A DNA stretch of 64,000 nt from Alphaproteobacteria bacterium MedPE-SWcel (lineage in GTDB: Bacteria > Pseudomonadota > Alphaproteobacteria > Rhodobacterales > Rhodobacteraceae): contig MPDC01000018.1 of NCBI GenBank assembly GCA_001874255.1, positions 20,834 to 84,833 on the forward strand, given 5' to 3'. Shown piece after piece: positions 10,465 through 21,221 of the stretch; position 1 is the first letter of the stretch, and every line of letters begins with the position of its first letter. The translations under genes were made by a program, and so were the position numbers. The notes under the pieces are model-generated. The model searched no databases. It was not told where the DNA came from and saw only the letters and a list, made by a program, of their open reading frames with translations.

Positions 10465-10902
10465 TCAGCCCTGCCCCCCTTTGCCAGCACGCGCACTCAG
10501 AGCAGAGCGGGCCCCAAGCCCCACGAAATGGCGCACCAGACAGAACGAGACCGCCACCTGGAAGAGGAGTGCGCCCAGCAGGAGCGCGCCGCCATAGTTT
10601 TGCGACAGCAGCAGCTTGATCTCCGGCGCGGTGACGCTGAAGAGGAGGACAGAGACCATCGACAGGCCAAAGATAATGACCGCCGACTGGCGTGCAAAAC
10701 GCCACATCTGCGCAGGCTCGGGCAAGCGCTCCTCGCGCCGGGCAAATTTCTGCCCTTCGACCATCGCAGCCCCCATGGCGGGAATGATGGCCATCCCGGC
10801 ATTGGCGATGTCATATCCTGAAATGGCGCGCACCAATACGACGAGCACCATCAGGGCCAGCATCAAGGCCATATAGACCAGAGTGAAACGACGAAGGTTC
10901 AT
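10465..10902 (-). CDS. ABZJ_00895-like small membrane protein
   Basis: 4-TM hydrophobic protein with the family-like pattern; located between acpS and pdxJ. Confidence 0.65.
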   Translation of the reverse strand: MNLRRFTLVYMALMLALMVLVVLVRAISGYDIANAGMAIIPAMGAAMVEGQKFARREERLPEPAQMWRFARQSAVIIFGLSMVSVLLFSVTAPEIKLLLSQNYGGALLLGALLFQVAVSFCLVRHFVGLGARSALSARAGKGGQG

Positions 10903-11657
10903 TCCGCGCCCCCCTGCCGTGCAAGATCCATCAGCCGGCGCATTTCCTGCACCGCAGGCGTGAGGCCGAGAAAAATCGCCTCGCCGATCAGAAAGTGACC
11001 GATATTCAACTCCCGCACCTCCGGCAAAGCCGCAATGGGCTGCACCGTTTCATAGGTCAGACCGTGACCGGCGTGCACCTCCAGCCCGAGGGAATGCGCA
11101 TAGGCCGACATCTCTCGCAGGGCCGCCAGCTCCGCGTCGCGGGCGGCAAGGTTGCCCTCGGCGTGATGGTCGCAATAGGCACCGGTATGCAGTTCGATCA
11201 CCTCGGCGCCGATTCGATGCGCCGTTTCGATCTGGGTGCGATCCGCGGCTATGAAGATCGACACGCGGCTGCCCGCCGCACGCAGGGGCGCAATGAAATG
11301 GGCCAGACGGTTTTCATCGCGGGCGACATCAAGCCCGCCCTCGGTGGTGCGCTCTTGCCGTTTTTCGGGAACGATGCACACGGCATGCGGCTTGTGGCGC
11401 AGGGCAATCGCCTGCATTTCATCGGTGGCCGCCATCTCGAAATTCAGCGGCACCGACAGGGTGGCCATCAACCCGTCGATATCGGCATCCGTGATATGAC
11501 GACGGTCTTCGCGCAGATGCGCCGTGATACCGTCGGCGCCGGCCTCTTCGGCCAGTTTCGCAGCGCGTATCGGATCCGGATAGGCACCGCCCCGGGCGTT
11601 TCGCACCGTGGCCACGTGGTCGATATTGACGCCTAGGCGAAGGGGGATCTCGGACAT
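10899..11657 (-). CDS. pdxJ: pyridoxine 5'-phosphate synthase
   Basis: [40 protein letters not shown]. Confidence 0.98.
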   Translation of the reverse strand: MSEIPLRLGVNIDHVATVRNARGGAYPDPIRAAKLAEEAGADGITAHLREDRRHITDADIDGLMATLSVPLNFEMAATDEMQAIALRHKPHAVCIVPEKRQERTTEGGLDVARDENRLAHFIAPLRAAGSRVSIFIAADRTQIETAHRIGAEVIELHTGAYCDHHAEGNLAARDAELAALREMSAYAHSLGLEVHAGHGLTYETVQPIAALPEVRELNIGHFLIGEAIFLGLTPAVQEMRRLMDLARQGGAE

Positions 11658-11922
11658 GGGGTTGCTCTTTATCGGTTGGAGGTCTTGTTCTGGTGTGTCA
11701 GCCCGGAGCCTAGTCGCCTGCGACGCGGAGGCAAGCCACAACGGGTCGAGTGATACAATTCTTGCGGCGCTTCCGACACCCTGTTGCGCCCGGGGCCATT
11801 GTTCCGCCCTCGGCCGGTGTTGCTGCGGGTGTTGCTGCGGGCGCCGGTGTCGCTCCGGGGAGCATTGTTCCTCCGGGGGCCGGTGATCCGCCCGGCGCCA
11901 CATGTGCCCGCCTGACCGCGCT

Positions 11923-12657
11923 CTAGTCCGGGCGCGAGGCCTTTGGCGCCCGGTCCCGAGGGGTGGCCGGGCGCGGCGAGCTGCTGGGCGGATGGGTTCC
12001 CCGCGGCGCATGGGGGCTGTTCACGGCCTCCAGCTCGGCCCGTTTCTTGATCGCCTCGAATTTGGCCTTGATCTTGCGTTTGCGCCGCTCCTGATAGCTC
12101 CGGATCAGGGGCACTGAGACAATATAGCCCACGGTTCCGGCGACGAGGCCCGGGATCAACCCGCCGATCAGATAGGGGTAGAAAACCTCGTGATAGAAAA
12201 TCACCAGGCCGGTCCAATCGGTCGCAGTGCCGGAGACAAAGGCCGAGAGGTTGAACCAAAGATCACCGCCCGCTGCGAGGAATTTATCCGCGAGGGTCGC
12301 GTTGACCTCGGCCATGGGCTGGCTGCCGAGCAACCAGTGACCGGTCTGCAGCGAAATCACCCCGATCGGGACATAGGTCAGCGGGTTGCCAAAAAACGTC
12401 GCGGACAGCGCCGCCAGAAGATTGCCGTTGATACCACGGGCAAGGATCGCCGCGACGACAAAATGCACACCATAAAACGGCGTGAACGTGGTGAACAACC
12501 CGACGCCAATGCCGCGAGCGATGCGTTCCGGGCTGTCCGGCAGCCGCCGGACACGGTGTTTGACATAGTGAAACGCCCTGCCCCAGCCCCCACGAGGCCA
12601 GAGAAACTCCGCAACCGCCCTGAGTGGCGGACGTCTGTCTCGGCGCCTGAATACCAA
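11923..12657 (-). CDS. DUF2062 domain-containing protein
   Basis: [32 protein letters not shown]. Confidence 0.85.
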   Translation of the reverse strand: MVFRRRDRRPPLRAVAEFLWPRGGWGRAFHYVKHRVRRLPDSPERIARGIGVGLFTTFTPFYGVHFVVAAILARGINGNLLAALSATFFGNPLTYVPIGVISLQTGHWLLGSQPMAEVNATLADKFLAAGGDLWFNLSAFVSGTATDWTGLVIFYHEVFYPYLIGGLIPGLVAGTVGYIVSVPLIRSYQERRKRKIKAKFEAIKKRAELEAVNSPHAPRGTHPPSSSPRPATPRDRAPKASRPD

Positions 12658-12689
12658 CGGTATTTTCCCTATTCTTCGTTGCCAAGAGC

Positions 12690-14822
12690 CTAGGCCGGGC
12701 GAGAGTGCGTTCCAGACCGTTCCCGGTAGCGCGCAACCGCGGCGACATCGCTTTCAGCTTCCAATGTCAAAATCAACGAATGCAGCTGTTCTACATCACG
12801 CAATTCCACATTGATCATCAAGCGGTAAAAGTCAGGTTTCCGATCGACGAATTCAAGGTTGGAGATATTGGCTTTTTTTTCACCGACAAGTGTACAGATC
12901 CGGCCCAGAACACCTGCATCATTGCCGATCGTCAGTTCCAGCGTGACCCCATAGGCGGCGGGATGGGTGCCCGAATGCCAATGCACATCGACCCAGCGAT
13001 CCATCTGATCCTCGAATTCCCCCAGCCGGTCGCAATCCGCCGTATGCACGATCACCCCCTGGCCCCGGGTGGTGATGCCGATGATTCGCTCGCCCGGCAG
13101 CGGTTCGCAGCAAGAAGCGCGTTCGAATTTCTGCCCCGGCTCGAGGCCGATCACCGCCCGCCGGGGCGAGACCTCTTCGCCCTCCTTGGCGGTCAGTTCG
13201 GGATAGACCGCCTGCACCACGTCATGCGCCGTGATCACCGCCGCGCCGAGCCGCGCCAGCAGTTCCGTCACGTTGCTGACCCGCAGGGCGCGGGCGGCGG
13301 TTTCGAGCGCCTTGTCGGTGGCCTTCTTGTGCACATGTTCAAACGCCGACCGGGCCAGTTCGTGGCCCAGTTTGACGAACCGCTCGCGGTCGGCCTCGCG
13401 CAGGGCGCGGCGGATGGCGGTGCGGGCCTTGCCCGTGGTGGCGATTTCCAGCCAGCTGACCTGCGGCGTCTGACCCTCGGCGGTGATGACTTCGACCGAT
13501 TGGCCATTCCGGAGCCGGGTCCAGAGCGGCACCCGAATGCCATCCACCTTGGCGCCGACACAGGCATGGCCGATCCGGGTGTGGATCGCATAGGCGAAAT
13601 CGATCGGCGTCGCGCCCTTTGGCAGTTTGGTCACGTCCCCCTTGGGGGTGAAACAGAAGACCTGATCCGAATACATCTCCAGCTTGACCGCTTCGAGGAA
13701 TTCGTCGTGGTCATCCTCGCCGTCGAATTGTTCGGTCAGCGAGGCAATCCATTTCGCGGGATCGACGGCAAAGGGGTTCTCGGTGCGCACCCCGTCGCGA
13801 TAGGACCAATGCGCGGCCACCCCCGATTCGGCGACGTCATGCATCTGGCGGGTGCGGATCTGCACCTCGACCCGCTTGCCGTCACGCCCCGACACCGTGG
13901 TGTGGATAGACCGGTATCCGTTCGATTTCGGCTGGCTGATATAGTCCTTGAACCGGCCCGGCACCGCCCGCCAGCGCTGGTGGATGGTGCCCAGCGTGCG
14001 GTAGCAGTCTTCCTCCGAGCGGGTGATGACGCGAAAGCCGTAGATGTCGGAGAGACGGGAGAACCCCTGATCCTTTTCCTGCATCTTGCGCCAGATCGAA
14101 TAGGGTTTCTTGGCGCGGCCAAAGACCTCCGCCTCGATGCCGGCCTTGTCCAGCTCTGCCCGCATATCGCCGGTGATGCGATGGATCACATCGCCGGTTT
14201 CGCGTTGCAGGGTGACAAAGCGGCGGATGATCGACTGGCGGCCTTCGGGGTTCAGAACCTTGAAGGCGAGGTCTTCCAGTTCCTCGCGCATCCATTGCAT
14301 GCCCATCCGCCCCGCCAGCGGCGCATAGATATCCATCGTCTCGCGGGCTTTTTGGGCCTGTTTCTCGGGCCGCATGGCGCGAATGGTGCGCATATTGTGC
14401 AGACGGTCGGCGAGTTTGACCAGAATGACCCGCAGATCCTTCGACATCGCCATGAACAGTTTGCGGAAGTTTTCCGCCTGTTTGGTCTCGCGCGAGGAGA
14501 GCTGCAGGTTGGTCAGTTTGGTCACCCCATCGACCAGCATCGCCACCTCTTCGCCAAAGCGCGCGGTGACCTCCTCGTAGGAGGCTTTGGTATCTTCGAT
14601 GGTGTCATGCAGAAGCGCGGTGATGATCGTCGCATCATCCAGCCGCTGTTCCGTCAAAATCGCGGCCACCGCCACGGGATGCGAAAAATACGGCTCTCCC
14701 GAGTGACGAAACTGGCCTTCATGCATCGCTTCGCCGAATTCATAGGCATCGCGGAGGCGGGTTTCGTTCGCTTTCGGGTTGTAGTCGCGGACCAGGGAGA
14801 TCAGGTCATCAGCAGATGTCAT
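12690..14822 (-). CDS. bifunctional (p)ppGpp synthetase/hydrolase (RSH)
   Basis: HD domain (LLHDTIEDT), synthetase domain (DIYGFRVI), TGS and ACT domains. Confidence 0.97.
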   Translation of the reverse strand: MTSADDLISLVRDYNPKANETRLRDAYEFGEAMHEGQFRHSGEPYFSHPVAVAAILTEQRLDDATIITALLHDTIEDTKASYEEVTARFGEEVAMLVDGVTKLTNLQLSSRETKQAENFRKLFMAMSKDLRVILVKLADRLHNMRTIRAMRPEKQAQKARETMDIYAPLAGRMGMQWMREELEDLAFKVLNPEGRQSIIRRFVTLQRETGDVIHRITGDMRAELDKAGIEAEVFGRAKKPYSIWRKMQEKDQGFSRLSDIYGFRVITRSEEDCYRTLGTIHQRWRAVPGRFKDYISQPKSNGYRSIHTTVSGRDGKRVEVQIRTRQMHDVAESGVAAHWSYRDGVRTENPFAVDPAKWIASLTEQFDGEDDHDEFLEAVKLEMYSDQVFCFTPKGDVTKLPKGATPIDFAYAIHTRIGHACVGAKVDGIRVPLWTRLRNGQSVEVITAEGQTPQVSWLEIATTGKARTAIRRALREADRERFVKLGHELARSAFEHVHKKATDKALETAARALRVSNVTELLARLGAAVITAHDVVQAVYPELTAKEGEEVSPRRAVIGLEPGQKFERASCCEPLPGERIIGITTRGQGVIVHTADCDRLGEFEDQMDRWVDVHWHSGTHPAAYGVTLELTIGNDAGVLGRICTLVGEKKANISNLEFVDRKPDFYRLMINVELRDVEQLHSLILTLEAESDVAAVARYRERSGTHSRPA

Positions 14823-14858
14823 CGCCGGTCCGCAACCTTTCTTTCATGGCCACCCGGG

Positions 14859-15212
14859 TCAGCCCTGACCCTGGGCCTCCATCAGCGCCCGCAGGAGCTT
14901 TTCTTCGCTCATGTCGTCTTCCTGCGGCTTGTCCGCTTCGCCGCCCATCAGCAGAGCCATGGAATCTTCTTCCGGCTCGTCGACCTCGATCTGGGTCTGG
15001 TTGCTTTCGATGAGACGTTCGCGCAGGGCGTCGGCACTCTGGGTTTCTTCGGCAATCTCACGCAGGGAGACGACCGGATTTTTGTCATTGTCCCGATCCA
15101 CGGTGAGTGCGGCACCGGCGGAAATCTCGCGCGCCCGGTGTGCGGCCAGCATCACCAGTTCAAATCGGTTGGGAACCTTGTCAACGCAGTCTTCGACCGT
15201 CACGCGGGCCAT
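14859..15212 (-). CDS. rpoZ: RNA polymerase omega subunit
   Basis: [34 protein letters not shown]. Confidence 0.97.
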   Translation of the reverse strand: MARVTVEDCVDKVPNRFELVMLAAHRAREISAGAALTVDRDNDKNPVVSLREIAEETQSADALRERLIESNQTQIEVDEPEEDSMALLMGGEADKPQEDDMSEEKLLRALMEAQGQG

Positions 15213-15322
15213 GGGCGACTCTCCAATACAGTTCTGGGTCCAGAGGAAGTGCTTCTATGACGATTTTGAGGGCTTGACAAGCATCGCCCCATCACAATCC
15301 AAGGAAATTCGCCAAAATGCAA

Positions 15323-15892
15323 TCAAAGCGGCTTTACCTCGGCCACATCCGCCGCCGGACACTCTGCCAGCAGTTGCGCCACGCTCTGCCTCAGAACCGG
15401 ATGCATCCAGTGGCGGGCGATATCGGCCAGCGGCACCAGCACAAAGGCCCGGTCCTGCAGACGCGGGTGCGGCAGGATCAGCCGATCGGGTGCCGCGCTG
15501 CGCTGTGCCTCCGGTGCGAGGCTCTGCCAGCGCCTGAATTCAGCGAGGTCCGGCATCACCTGATCCGCCGCCGCCAGCAGATCGAGATCCAGCGTGCGCA
15601 TGCCCCATCTTTCTGTTCTGGTCCGCCGGAATCGCGACTCGATCCGGTGCAGCCGAGTCAGCACCTCCGAGGCGTCGCAATCGGCTTCAATCGCAACAGC
15701 ACCGTTAACGTAATCAGGTCCGGCCCCGGCGGGAAAGCAGGGAGTGCTGAAAAAACGTGAAACCGCGACGAGACGGAGCCCCTCTGTGGAAAAAGCCTGC
15801 AGACAGTCCTGCAGGGTGCCCAGAGGCGAAATTCCCCCGTTTTCCAAGTTGCTACCCAGTGCGACAAGAAAATTTGACCGGTATTCGGTCAT
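15323..15892 (-). CDS. folK: 2-amino-4-hydroxy-6-hydroxymethyldihydropteridine diphosphokinase
   Basis: VALGSNLENG, RWGMRTLDLDLL, LPHPRLQDRAFVLVPLADI. Confidence 0.95.
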   Translation of the reverse strand: MTEYRSNFLVALGSNLENGGISPLGTLQDCLQAFSTEGLRLVAVSRFFSTPCFPAGAGPDYVNGAVAIEADCDASEVLTRLHRIESRFRRTRTERWGMRTLDLDLLAAADQVMPDLAEFRRWQSLAPEAQRSAAPDRLILPHPRLQDRAFVLVPLADIARHWMHPVLRQSVAQLLAECPAADVAEVKPL

Positions 15893-16028
15893 ATTTGACC
15901 CCAATTCCCTATGACCTAACCCTTGCGGGAAGTGCCAAATAACCTAAATTAAGTCCACCCGCGGATTTCGGGATTTTTTTCACTCACTCACGGCATACGA
16001 GATCCGCGACACCAGAAGGACACGATTA

Positions 16029-16601
16029 ATGTTTTACAAGGACGAACGGCTTGCGCTGTTCATAGATGGCTCGAATTTATATGCTGCTGCGAAAGCATTG
16101 GGCTTTGACATCGACTACAAGCTTCTGCGCCAGGAATTTATGCGGCGTGGAAAACTTGTTCGAGCGTTCTACTATACCGCGCTGCTTGAAAACGACGAGT
16201 ACTCCCCGATCCGGCCTTTGGTGGACTGGTTGCACTATAATGGTTTCACCATGGTGACAAAACCGGCCAAAGAATACACCGACAGCATGGGCCGACGCAA
16301 AGTCAAAGGCAATATGGACATCGAACTCGCGGTCGATGCCATGGAGCTGGCGCCGCGTGTCGACCACATCGTGCTGTTCTCCGGCGATGGCGATTTCCGC
16401 CCGTTGATTGCCAGCCTGCAACGGCAGGGCGTACGGGTCTCCGTCGTCTCGACCATCCGCAGTCAACCGCCCATGATCTCGGATGAGCTGCGCCGCCAGG
16501 CCGACAATTTCATCGAGCTGGAGGAATTGCGCGACGTGATCGGGCGCCCGCCACGGGATATTCCCGCCGACGTGCGCCCGCCGGCCTCTGTCACAGGTTA
16601 A
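16029..16601 (+). CDS. NYN domain (LabA/DUF88-type PIN-like) protein
   Basis: LFIDGSNLYAAAKALG, KGNMDIELAVDAM, FSGDGDFRPL. Confidence 0.95.
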   Translation: MFYKDERLALFIDGSNLYAAAKALGFDIDYKLLRQEFMRRGKLVRAFYYTALLENDEYSPIRPLVDWLHYNGFTMVTKPAKEYTDSMGRRKVKGNMDIELAVDAMELAPRVDHIVLFSGDGDFRPLIASLQRQGVRVSVVSTIRSQPPMISDELRRQADNFIELEELRDVIGRPPRDIPADVRPPASVTG

Positions 16602-16630
16602 ATCGGTCACGGGCTAAGTCAGTCACTGGC

Positions 16631-16690
16631 TAGAGCAGTCACCGGCTGACACCGCGTTGCTAGAGCAGTCACCGGCTGACACCGCGTTGA
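16631..16690. repeat. two 30-bp tandem units (29/30 identical)
   Basis: tagagcagtcaccggctgacaccgcgttgc/a repeated, preceded by decayed gtcactggct words. Confidence 0.95.
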
Positions 16691-16743
16691 TGGTGCCTAC
16701 AGGACGCGCCTGTCGTGCGCCTGTGACGCGGCTGAAGACCTCG

Positions 16744-16776
16744 AAACGCCCGGCAGATCCGTCTGCCGGGCGTTTT
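16744..16776. terminator. strong intrinsic terminator
   Basis: aaacgcccggcaga tccg tctgccgggcgtttt, 14-bp perfect stem. Confidence 0.85.
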
Positions 16777-16896
16777 ATCATGCGCCGCCACGCCCCGAGC
16801 CCCTCCGCCGCAACGCTGGCACTGGACGTCGACGGATGCAGAGCTTACCTCTGGGAGAAATCTGAACGCCTCCTGCCGATTGAGGACCGCCCCCGC

Positions 16897-17850
16897 ATGA
16901 CCACACCCAGACCTCCGCTTACCCTCTACCTCGCTGCGCCCCGCGGTTTCTGCGCCGGCGTCGACCGCGCGATCAAGATCGTGGAGATGGCGTTGGAAAA
17001 ATGGGGCGCGCCCGTCTATGTGCGCCACGAGATCGTGCACAATAAATTCGTTGTGGACGGTCTGCGGGAAAAAGGCGCGGTCTTTGTCGAGGAGCTGGAG
17101 GAATGTCCCGATGACCGGCCGGTGATCTTTTCCGCCCATGGCGTCCCGAAATCAGTGCCCGATGCCGCCAGCGCCCGCGAGATGGTCTTTGTCGATGCGA
17201 CCTGCCCCCTGGTGTCAAAGGTTCACATCGAGGCGCAGCGCCATGCCGAGGCCGGCCTGCAGATGATCATGATCGGTCACAAGGGCCACCCGGAGACGAT
17301 CGGCACGATGGGGCAATTGCCGGAGGGCGAGGTGCTGCTGGTCGAGACCGTCGCCGATGTTGCCGAGGTCGTGGTGCGTGACCCCGACCGCCTGGCCTTT
17401 GTCACCCAGACGACCCTGTCGGTCGATGATACCAAGGACATTGTAGCAGCCCTGCAGAGCCGGTTTCCCGCCATCATCGGCCCCCACAAGGAAGACATCT
17501 GCTATGCCACCACCAACCGTCAGGAAGCGGTCAAGGCGGTGGCGCCGAAATCCGACGCCCTGCTGGTGGTCGGCGCGCCGAATTCGTCGAATTCCCGCAG
17601 ATTGGTCGAGGTGGGCGCCAAGGCCGGCTGCAAATATGCGCAGCTGGTGCAGCGGGCCGAAAATATCGACTGGCGGGCACTGGAGGGTATCCGCTCGGTG
17701 GCGATCACGGCCGGGGCCTCGGCGCCGGAACTGTTGGTGAATGAGGTCATCGACGCTTTCCGGGACCGCTACGATGTCACCGTCGAAATGGTGGAAACTG
17801 CGGTGGAACGGGTAGAATTCAAGGTGCCACGCGTCCTGCGCACGGCCTGA
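16897..17850 (+). CDS. ispH: 4-hydroxy-3-methylbut-2-enyl diphosphate reductase
   Basis: [35 protein letters not shown]. Confidence 0.98.
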   Translation: MTTPRPPLTLYLAAPRGFCAGVDRAIKIVEMALEKWGAPVYVRHEIVHNKFVVDGLREKGAVFVEELEECPDDRPVIFSAHGVPKSVPDAASAREMVFVDATCPLVSKVHIEAQRHAEAGLQMIMIGHKGHPETIGTMGQLPEGEVLLVETVADVAEVVVRDPDRLAFVTQTTLSVDDTKDIVAALQSRFPAIIGPHKEDICYATTNRQEAVKAVAPKSDALLVVGAPNSSNSRRLVEVGAKAGCKYAQLVQRAENIDWRALEGIRSVAITAGASAPELLVNEVIDAFRDRYDVTVEMVETAVERVEFKVPRVLRTA

Positions 17851-17890
17851 GCCACGCTGCGCCTCGCGCGTTCGGTCGCGCCTTGCGCGC

Positions 17891-17953
17891 GTTCGGGTCT
17901 GATCGGGTTCGGGTCTGATCGGGTTCGGGCCTGATCGGATCGGGTCTAATCGG
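17891..17953. repeat. 16-bp tandem repeat gttcgggtctgatcgg (about 4 units)
   Basis: Direct reading; two perfect and two diverged units. Confidence 0.93.
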
Positions 17954-18076
17954 ATCGGGCCGCAGGGTCTTGCGCTTCGCGGCCACCCGGCTACCCTGTG
18001 GGAGCACGGGGACACTCGCGCCAATTGGCGCCGCGTCAGTTTCACCCTGTCATTTTCACACCAGGGAGCCGGTTCA

Positions 18077-18694
18077 TTGATATCTCTGCAGTTCCTCCTC
18101 ACCGCCTTTGTTGTTGTGCTGGCCCCGGGCACGGGCGTGATCTACACGCTGGCGCTTGGTCTCGGGCGCGGGCGCCGTGCCGCGATCTGGGCCGCCCTTG
18201 GCTGCACTTTCGGCATCCTGCCGCACCTTGCCGCCGCGACGCTGGGGCTGGCGGCGGTGCTGCATTCTTCGGCGCTGCTGTTTCAGGGGCTAAAGATCGC
18301 CGGCGTGATCTACCTGCTGTATCTTGCCTGGCAGATGCTGAAATCCAACGGTGCCCTGTCGGTGACGGCGGCACAACCCACGCCGCAGCCGGGCCTGACC
18401 ATTGCCAAGCGGGGCGCGCTGATCAACATCCTGAACCCCAAGCTGTCGGTGTTTTTCCTCGCTCTGATGCCGCCGTTCCTGTCCGGCTCCGCCGCCCATG
18501 CCACCCAGGAAATGGTGGTGCTTGGCGGCGTGTTCATGGCGCTGACCTTTGCGGTCTTTGTGCTCTACGGTCTGTTTGCAGCCCAGGCCCGCAGCCTGAT
18601 CCTCGGCTCTGATCGGGTGGTCACATGGCTCAACCGCAGCTTCGCCGCGATCTTTGCCGCACTTGCCCTGCGCCTCGCGATGGAGCGCGCCTGA
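18077..18694 (+). CDS. LysE family amino-acid efflux translocator
   Basis: LAPGTGVIYTLALGLGRG, NPKLSVFFLALMPPF. Confidence 0.92.
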   Translation: MISLQFLLTAFVVVLAPGTGVIYTLALGLGRGRRAAIWAALGCTFGILPHLAAATLGLAAVLHSSALLFQGLKIAGVIYLLYLAWQMLKSNGALSVTAAQPTPQPGLTIAKRGALINILNPKLSVFFLALMPPFLSGSAAHATQEMVVLGGVFMALTFAVFVLYGLFAAQARSLILGSDRVVTWLNRSFAAIFAALALRLAMERA

Positions 18695-19152
18695 TGCTGC
18701 GCAGCGTCCCCACCGCGCCGCTGCTGCTGGGGCTGGCCGGGCTGATCCCCTTTGTCTGGGGCGCCCTCACCCTGTTGATCCCCGCCCTGCAAAGCTGGGG
18801 CAGCAGCCAGCTCGGGCCGCGTTTCGTCGGCCCCTACGTGCAGCTGTTCTATGGCTCGGTGATCCTCAGCTTCATGTCCGGCGTGCTCTGGGGCTATGCC
18901 ACCCGGGCCTCCGGGCGGTGGCAATCCGCGACCTGTTATGCGCTGTCGGTGATCCCGGCGCTCTGGGCCTTTGTGATGACCGGAGGCGGGCCTGTCAGCG
19001 CAGGCATGAACCTGATCTGGGGCTTTCTCGGCCTGCTGCTTCTGGACATGATGTTCAGCCTCTGGCGGCTGACACCCGGGTGGTGGATGCCGCTGCGCGG
19101 GGTGCTGACCGCCGTCACCGTCCTGTCTCTGTCCGTAGGAGTGTTCCTGTGA
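18694..19152 (+). CDS. DUF3429 domain membrane protein
   Basis: LAGLIPFVWGALTLL, LFYGSVILSFMSGVLWGYATR; start overlaps upstream stop. Confidence 0.85.
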   Translation: MLRSVPTAPLLLGLAGLIPFVWGALTLLIPALQSWGSSQLGPRFVGPYVQLFYGSVILSFMSGVLWGYATRASGRWQSATCYALSVIPALWAFVMTGGGPVSAGMNLIWGFLGLLLLDMMFSLWRLTPGWWMPLRGVLTAVTVLSLSVGVFL

Positions 19153-19748
19153 GCGATGAAGAAACCATGGCCGTCTATTCGCGGGCGGCAGCGGATTATG
19201 CGGCGGGCTTTGCCAAGGCCAAGGACAGCTTCCACGAAGCCGACTACGCGGCCTTTGTCGCAGGCCTCCCCGAGGGCGGGACCGTCTTGGATCTGGGCTG
19301 CGGCCCAGGCCATTGGGCGGCGCGGTTCCGGGATGCGGGCTACCGGGTGGCCGCCGTCGATGCCTCGCCCGAAATGGCGGCCTATGCACAGGACACCTAT
19401 GGCATCGAGGTCAGCGTGGCGGAGTTCGAGGATATCGCGGTCGAAGCGGTGTTTGACGGGATCTGGGCCTTCTTCAGCCTGCTGCATGCGCCACGCGACG
19501 ATTTCCCCAGCCATCTGCTGCGTCTGGGGCGGGCCCTCGTGCCCGGCGGGCGGCTGACGCTCGGCATGAAGCTCGGCGAAGGCGAAGGCCGCGATGATCT
19601 GGGCCGGTTCTACGCCTACTACAGCGAAGAAGAATTGCGCGACCTGCTCGACGTGCTGGGCTACACGGTGATCAGCGCGCGTCGCGGAAATGGCAAAGGA
19701 TTGGCTGGCGCAGAGGAAACCTTTGTCGTACTGACCGCGCATGTCTGA
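19149..19748 (+). CDS. class I SAM-dependent methyltransferase
   Basis: [18 protein letters not shown] start overlapping upstream gene. Confidence 0.9.
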   Translation: MSDEETMAVYSRAAADYAAGFAKAKDSFHEADYAAFVAGLPEGGTVLDLGCGPGHWAARFRDAGYRVAAVDASPEMAAYAQDTYGIEVSVAEFEDIAVEAVFDGIWAFFSLLHAPRDDFPSHLLRLGRALVPGGRLTLGMKLGEGEGRDDLGRFYAYYSEEELRDLLDVLGYTVISARRGNGKGLAGAEETFVVLTAHV

Positions 19749-20199
19749 TTTATTTGCCTATACCGACGGAGCCTGCTCCGGAAATCCCGGCCCCGGCGGC
19801 TGGGGCGCCCTGCTGCGTGCCATGGACGGCGAGACCGTCGTCAAGGAACGCGAACTGAAGGGCGGCGAGAAGGATACCACCAACAACCGGATGGAACTGC
19901 TCGCCGCGATCCACGCGCTGGAGAGCCTCGCCCGGCCGTCGAAGATCACCGTTGTCACCGATTCCGCCTATGTGAAGAACGGGGTGACCGGGTGGATTTT
20001 CGGGTGGAAGAAGAACGGCTGGAAGACGGCCGCCAAGAAACCCGTCAAGAATGTCGAGCTGTGGCAACGCCTTGATGCGGCACAGGCGCGCCACGACGTG
20101 ATCTGGAAATGGGTCAAGGGCCACGCGGGCCACCCCGAAAACGAACGCGCCGATGAACTGGCCCGGGCCGGGATGGCACCGTTCAAGAAGGGCGGCTGA
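19741..20199 (+). CDS. rnhA: ribonuclease HI
   Basis: [48 protein letters not shown]. Confidence 0.98.
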   Translation: MSDLFAYTDGACSGNPGPGGWGALLRAMDGETVVKERELKGGEKDTTNNRMELLAAIHALESLARPSKITVVTDSAYVKNGVTGWIFGWKKNGWKTAAKKPVKNVELWQRLDAAQARHDVIWKWVKGHAGHPENERADELARAGMAPFKKGG

Positions 20200-20242
20200 G
20201 CCGTCGGGTCGCAGCGCCCCACACGGATCGCCAAAGGGTGAC

Positions 20243-21067
20243 ATGAGCATCTTGACGCTTCTGGACTATGCCTCGGTCCTGGTTTTTGCGGCCTCCGGCG
20301 CGCTGGTTGCCAGCCGGGCCCAGCTGGACATCGTGGGGTTTGCCTTCATTGCCTGCCTGACGGCCGTCGGAGGCGGCACCGTGCGCGATGTGCTGTTGGA
20401 TCGAAACCCCGTGTTCTGGATTGGCGACCCGGTGCCGGTGCTGCTTGCCTCCGGGATGGCGGGAGTGGTGTTCTTTACCGCTCATCTGGTGGAAAGCCGC
20501 CTGCGGTGGGTGATCTGGCTCGACACGTTTGCACTGGCGATTGCCGTGCCCGCAGGCACCGCAGCAGCGATGGAGACGGGACAGGGGCCGGTGATCGTCG
20601 TGCTGATGGGCATGGCCACCGGCAGTCTCGGCGGTCTGATGCGGGACGTGGTCTGCAACGAGGTGCCTCTGGTGCTGAAACAGGGCGAATTATATATATC
20701 CTGCGCCATGGCCGGAGCCCTTGTTGCGGTGACATTGGTGGCATGCGATCTGCCCGCCGCAACCGCGCTGGTGGCCTGTGCAGCAGTCACCTGGGTCACC
20801 CGCGCCGGGTCCCTGGTGTTTGGATGGCATCTGCCGGTCTACAGGTCGCGCCCACCGCGCCGGTCGCTTCGGGCTCTGCCCGAAGCGAAACACCTCACTC
20901 CACTGTCCTCGCTGACAAATCTGTTTTCGTTGACAACAAGGACGCTCAGCGCGTGCGAAACCTCTGCCACAGATAGATCAACAGCAAGGCGCCGAGAATT
21001 GCGCCGATCAGACCTGCCATCATCCCCATCACCGCCAGAAGCGTACGCAGCACAAGCCCGCCGATGA
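20243..21067 (+). CDS. trimeric intracellular cation channel (TRIC/UPF0126) family protein with non-conserved C-terminal read-through tail
   Basis: YASVLVFAASGALVASRAQLDIVGFAF, GGTVRDVLL, GGLMRDVVCNEVP; after VFGWHLPVYRSRPPR the ORF enters a dispersed repeat and overlaps the antisense of the next gene. Confidence 0.85.
   Translation: MSILTLLDYASVLVFAASGALVASRAQLDIVGFAFIACLTAVGGGTVRDVLLDRNPVFWIGDPVPVLLASGMAGVVFFTAHLVESRLRWVIWLDTFALAIAVPAGTAAAMETGQGPVIVVLMGMATGSLGGLMRDVVCNEVPLVLKQGELYISCAMAGALVAVTLVACDLPAATALVACAAVTWVTRAGSLVFGWHLPVYRSRPPRRSLRALPEAKHLTPLSSLTNLFSLTTRTLSACETSATDRSTARRRELRRSDLPSSPSPPEAYAAQARR
20855..20897 (+). repeat. dispersed about 40-bp palindromic element, copy A (inverted copy at 63944-63986)
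   Basis: ccgcgccggtcgcttcgggctctgcccgaagcgaaac matches reverse complement of 63950-63986 apart from the 2-nt loop. Confidence 0.85.
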
Positions 21068-21185
21068 CTGCACCGGCGATGCCGATGGCGATGGTGGTGA
21101 TGATATCCGTCTCGACCTGCATGATCCGGGTGGCGATGAACCCCGCCGCCGCACCGATGATGACCAGGAAGACTATGCTACCCAT
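20946..21185 (-). CDS. small Gly-rich membrane protein, GlsB/YeaQ/YmgE-like
   Basis: 3-TM protein MGSIVFLVIIGAAAGFIATRIMQVETDII. Confidence 0.7.
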   Translation of the reverse strand: MGSIVFLVIIGAAAGFIATRIMQVETDIITTIAIGIAGAVIGGLVLRTLLAVMGMMAGLIGAILGALLLIYLWQRFRTR

Positions 21186-21221
21186 GCTTTGACCCTTTTT
21201 CCTGCCCCCGCAACCGGAGGG

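Noticed and set aside
11658-11922. Gly/Pro/Ala repeat ORFs (for example [14 protein letters not shown]) between pdxJ and the DUF2062 gene
   Set aside because: Low-complexity intergenic repeat with no homologous domain or clear SD.
12705-15260. 851-aa plus-strand ORF
   Set aside because: Antisense of the RSH gene and rpoZ; Arg/His/Gln/Gly-rich shadow ORF.
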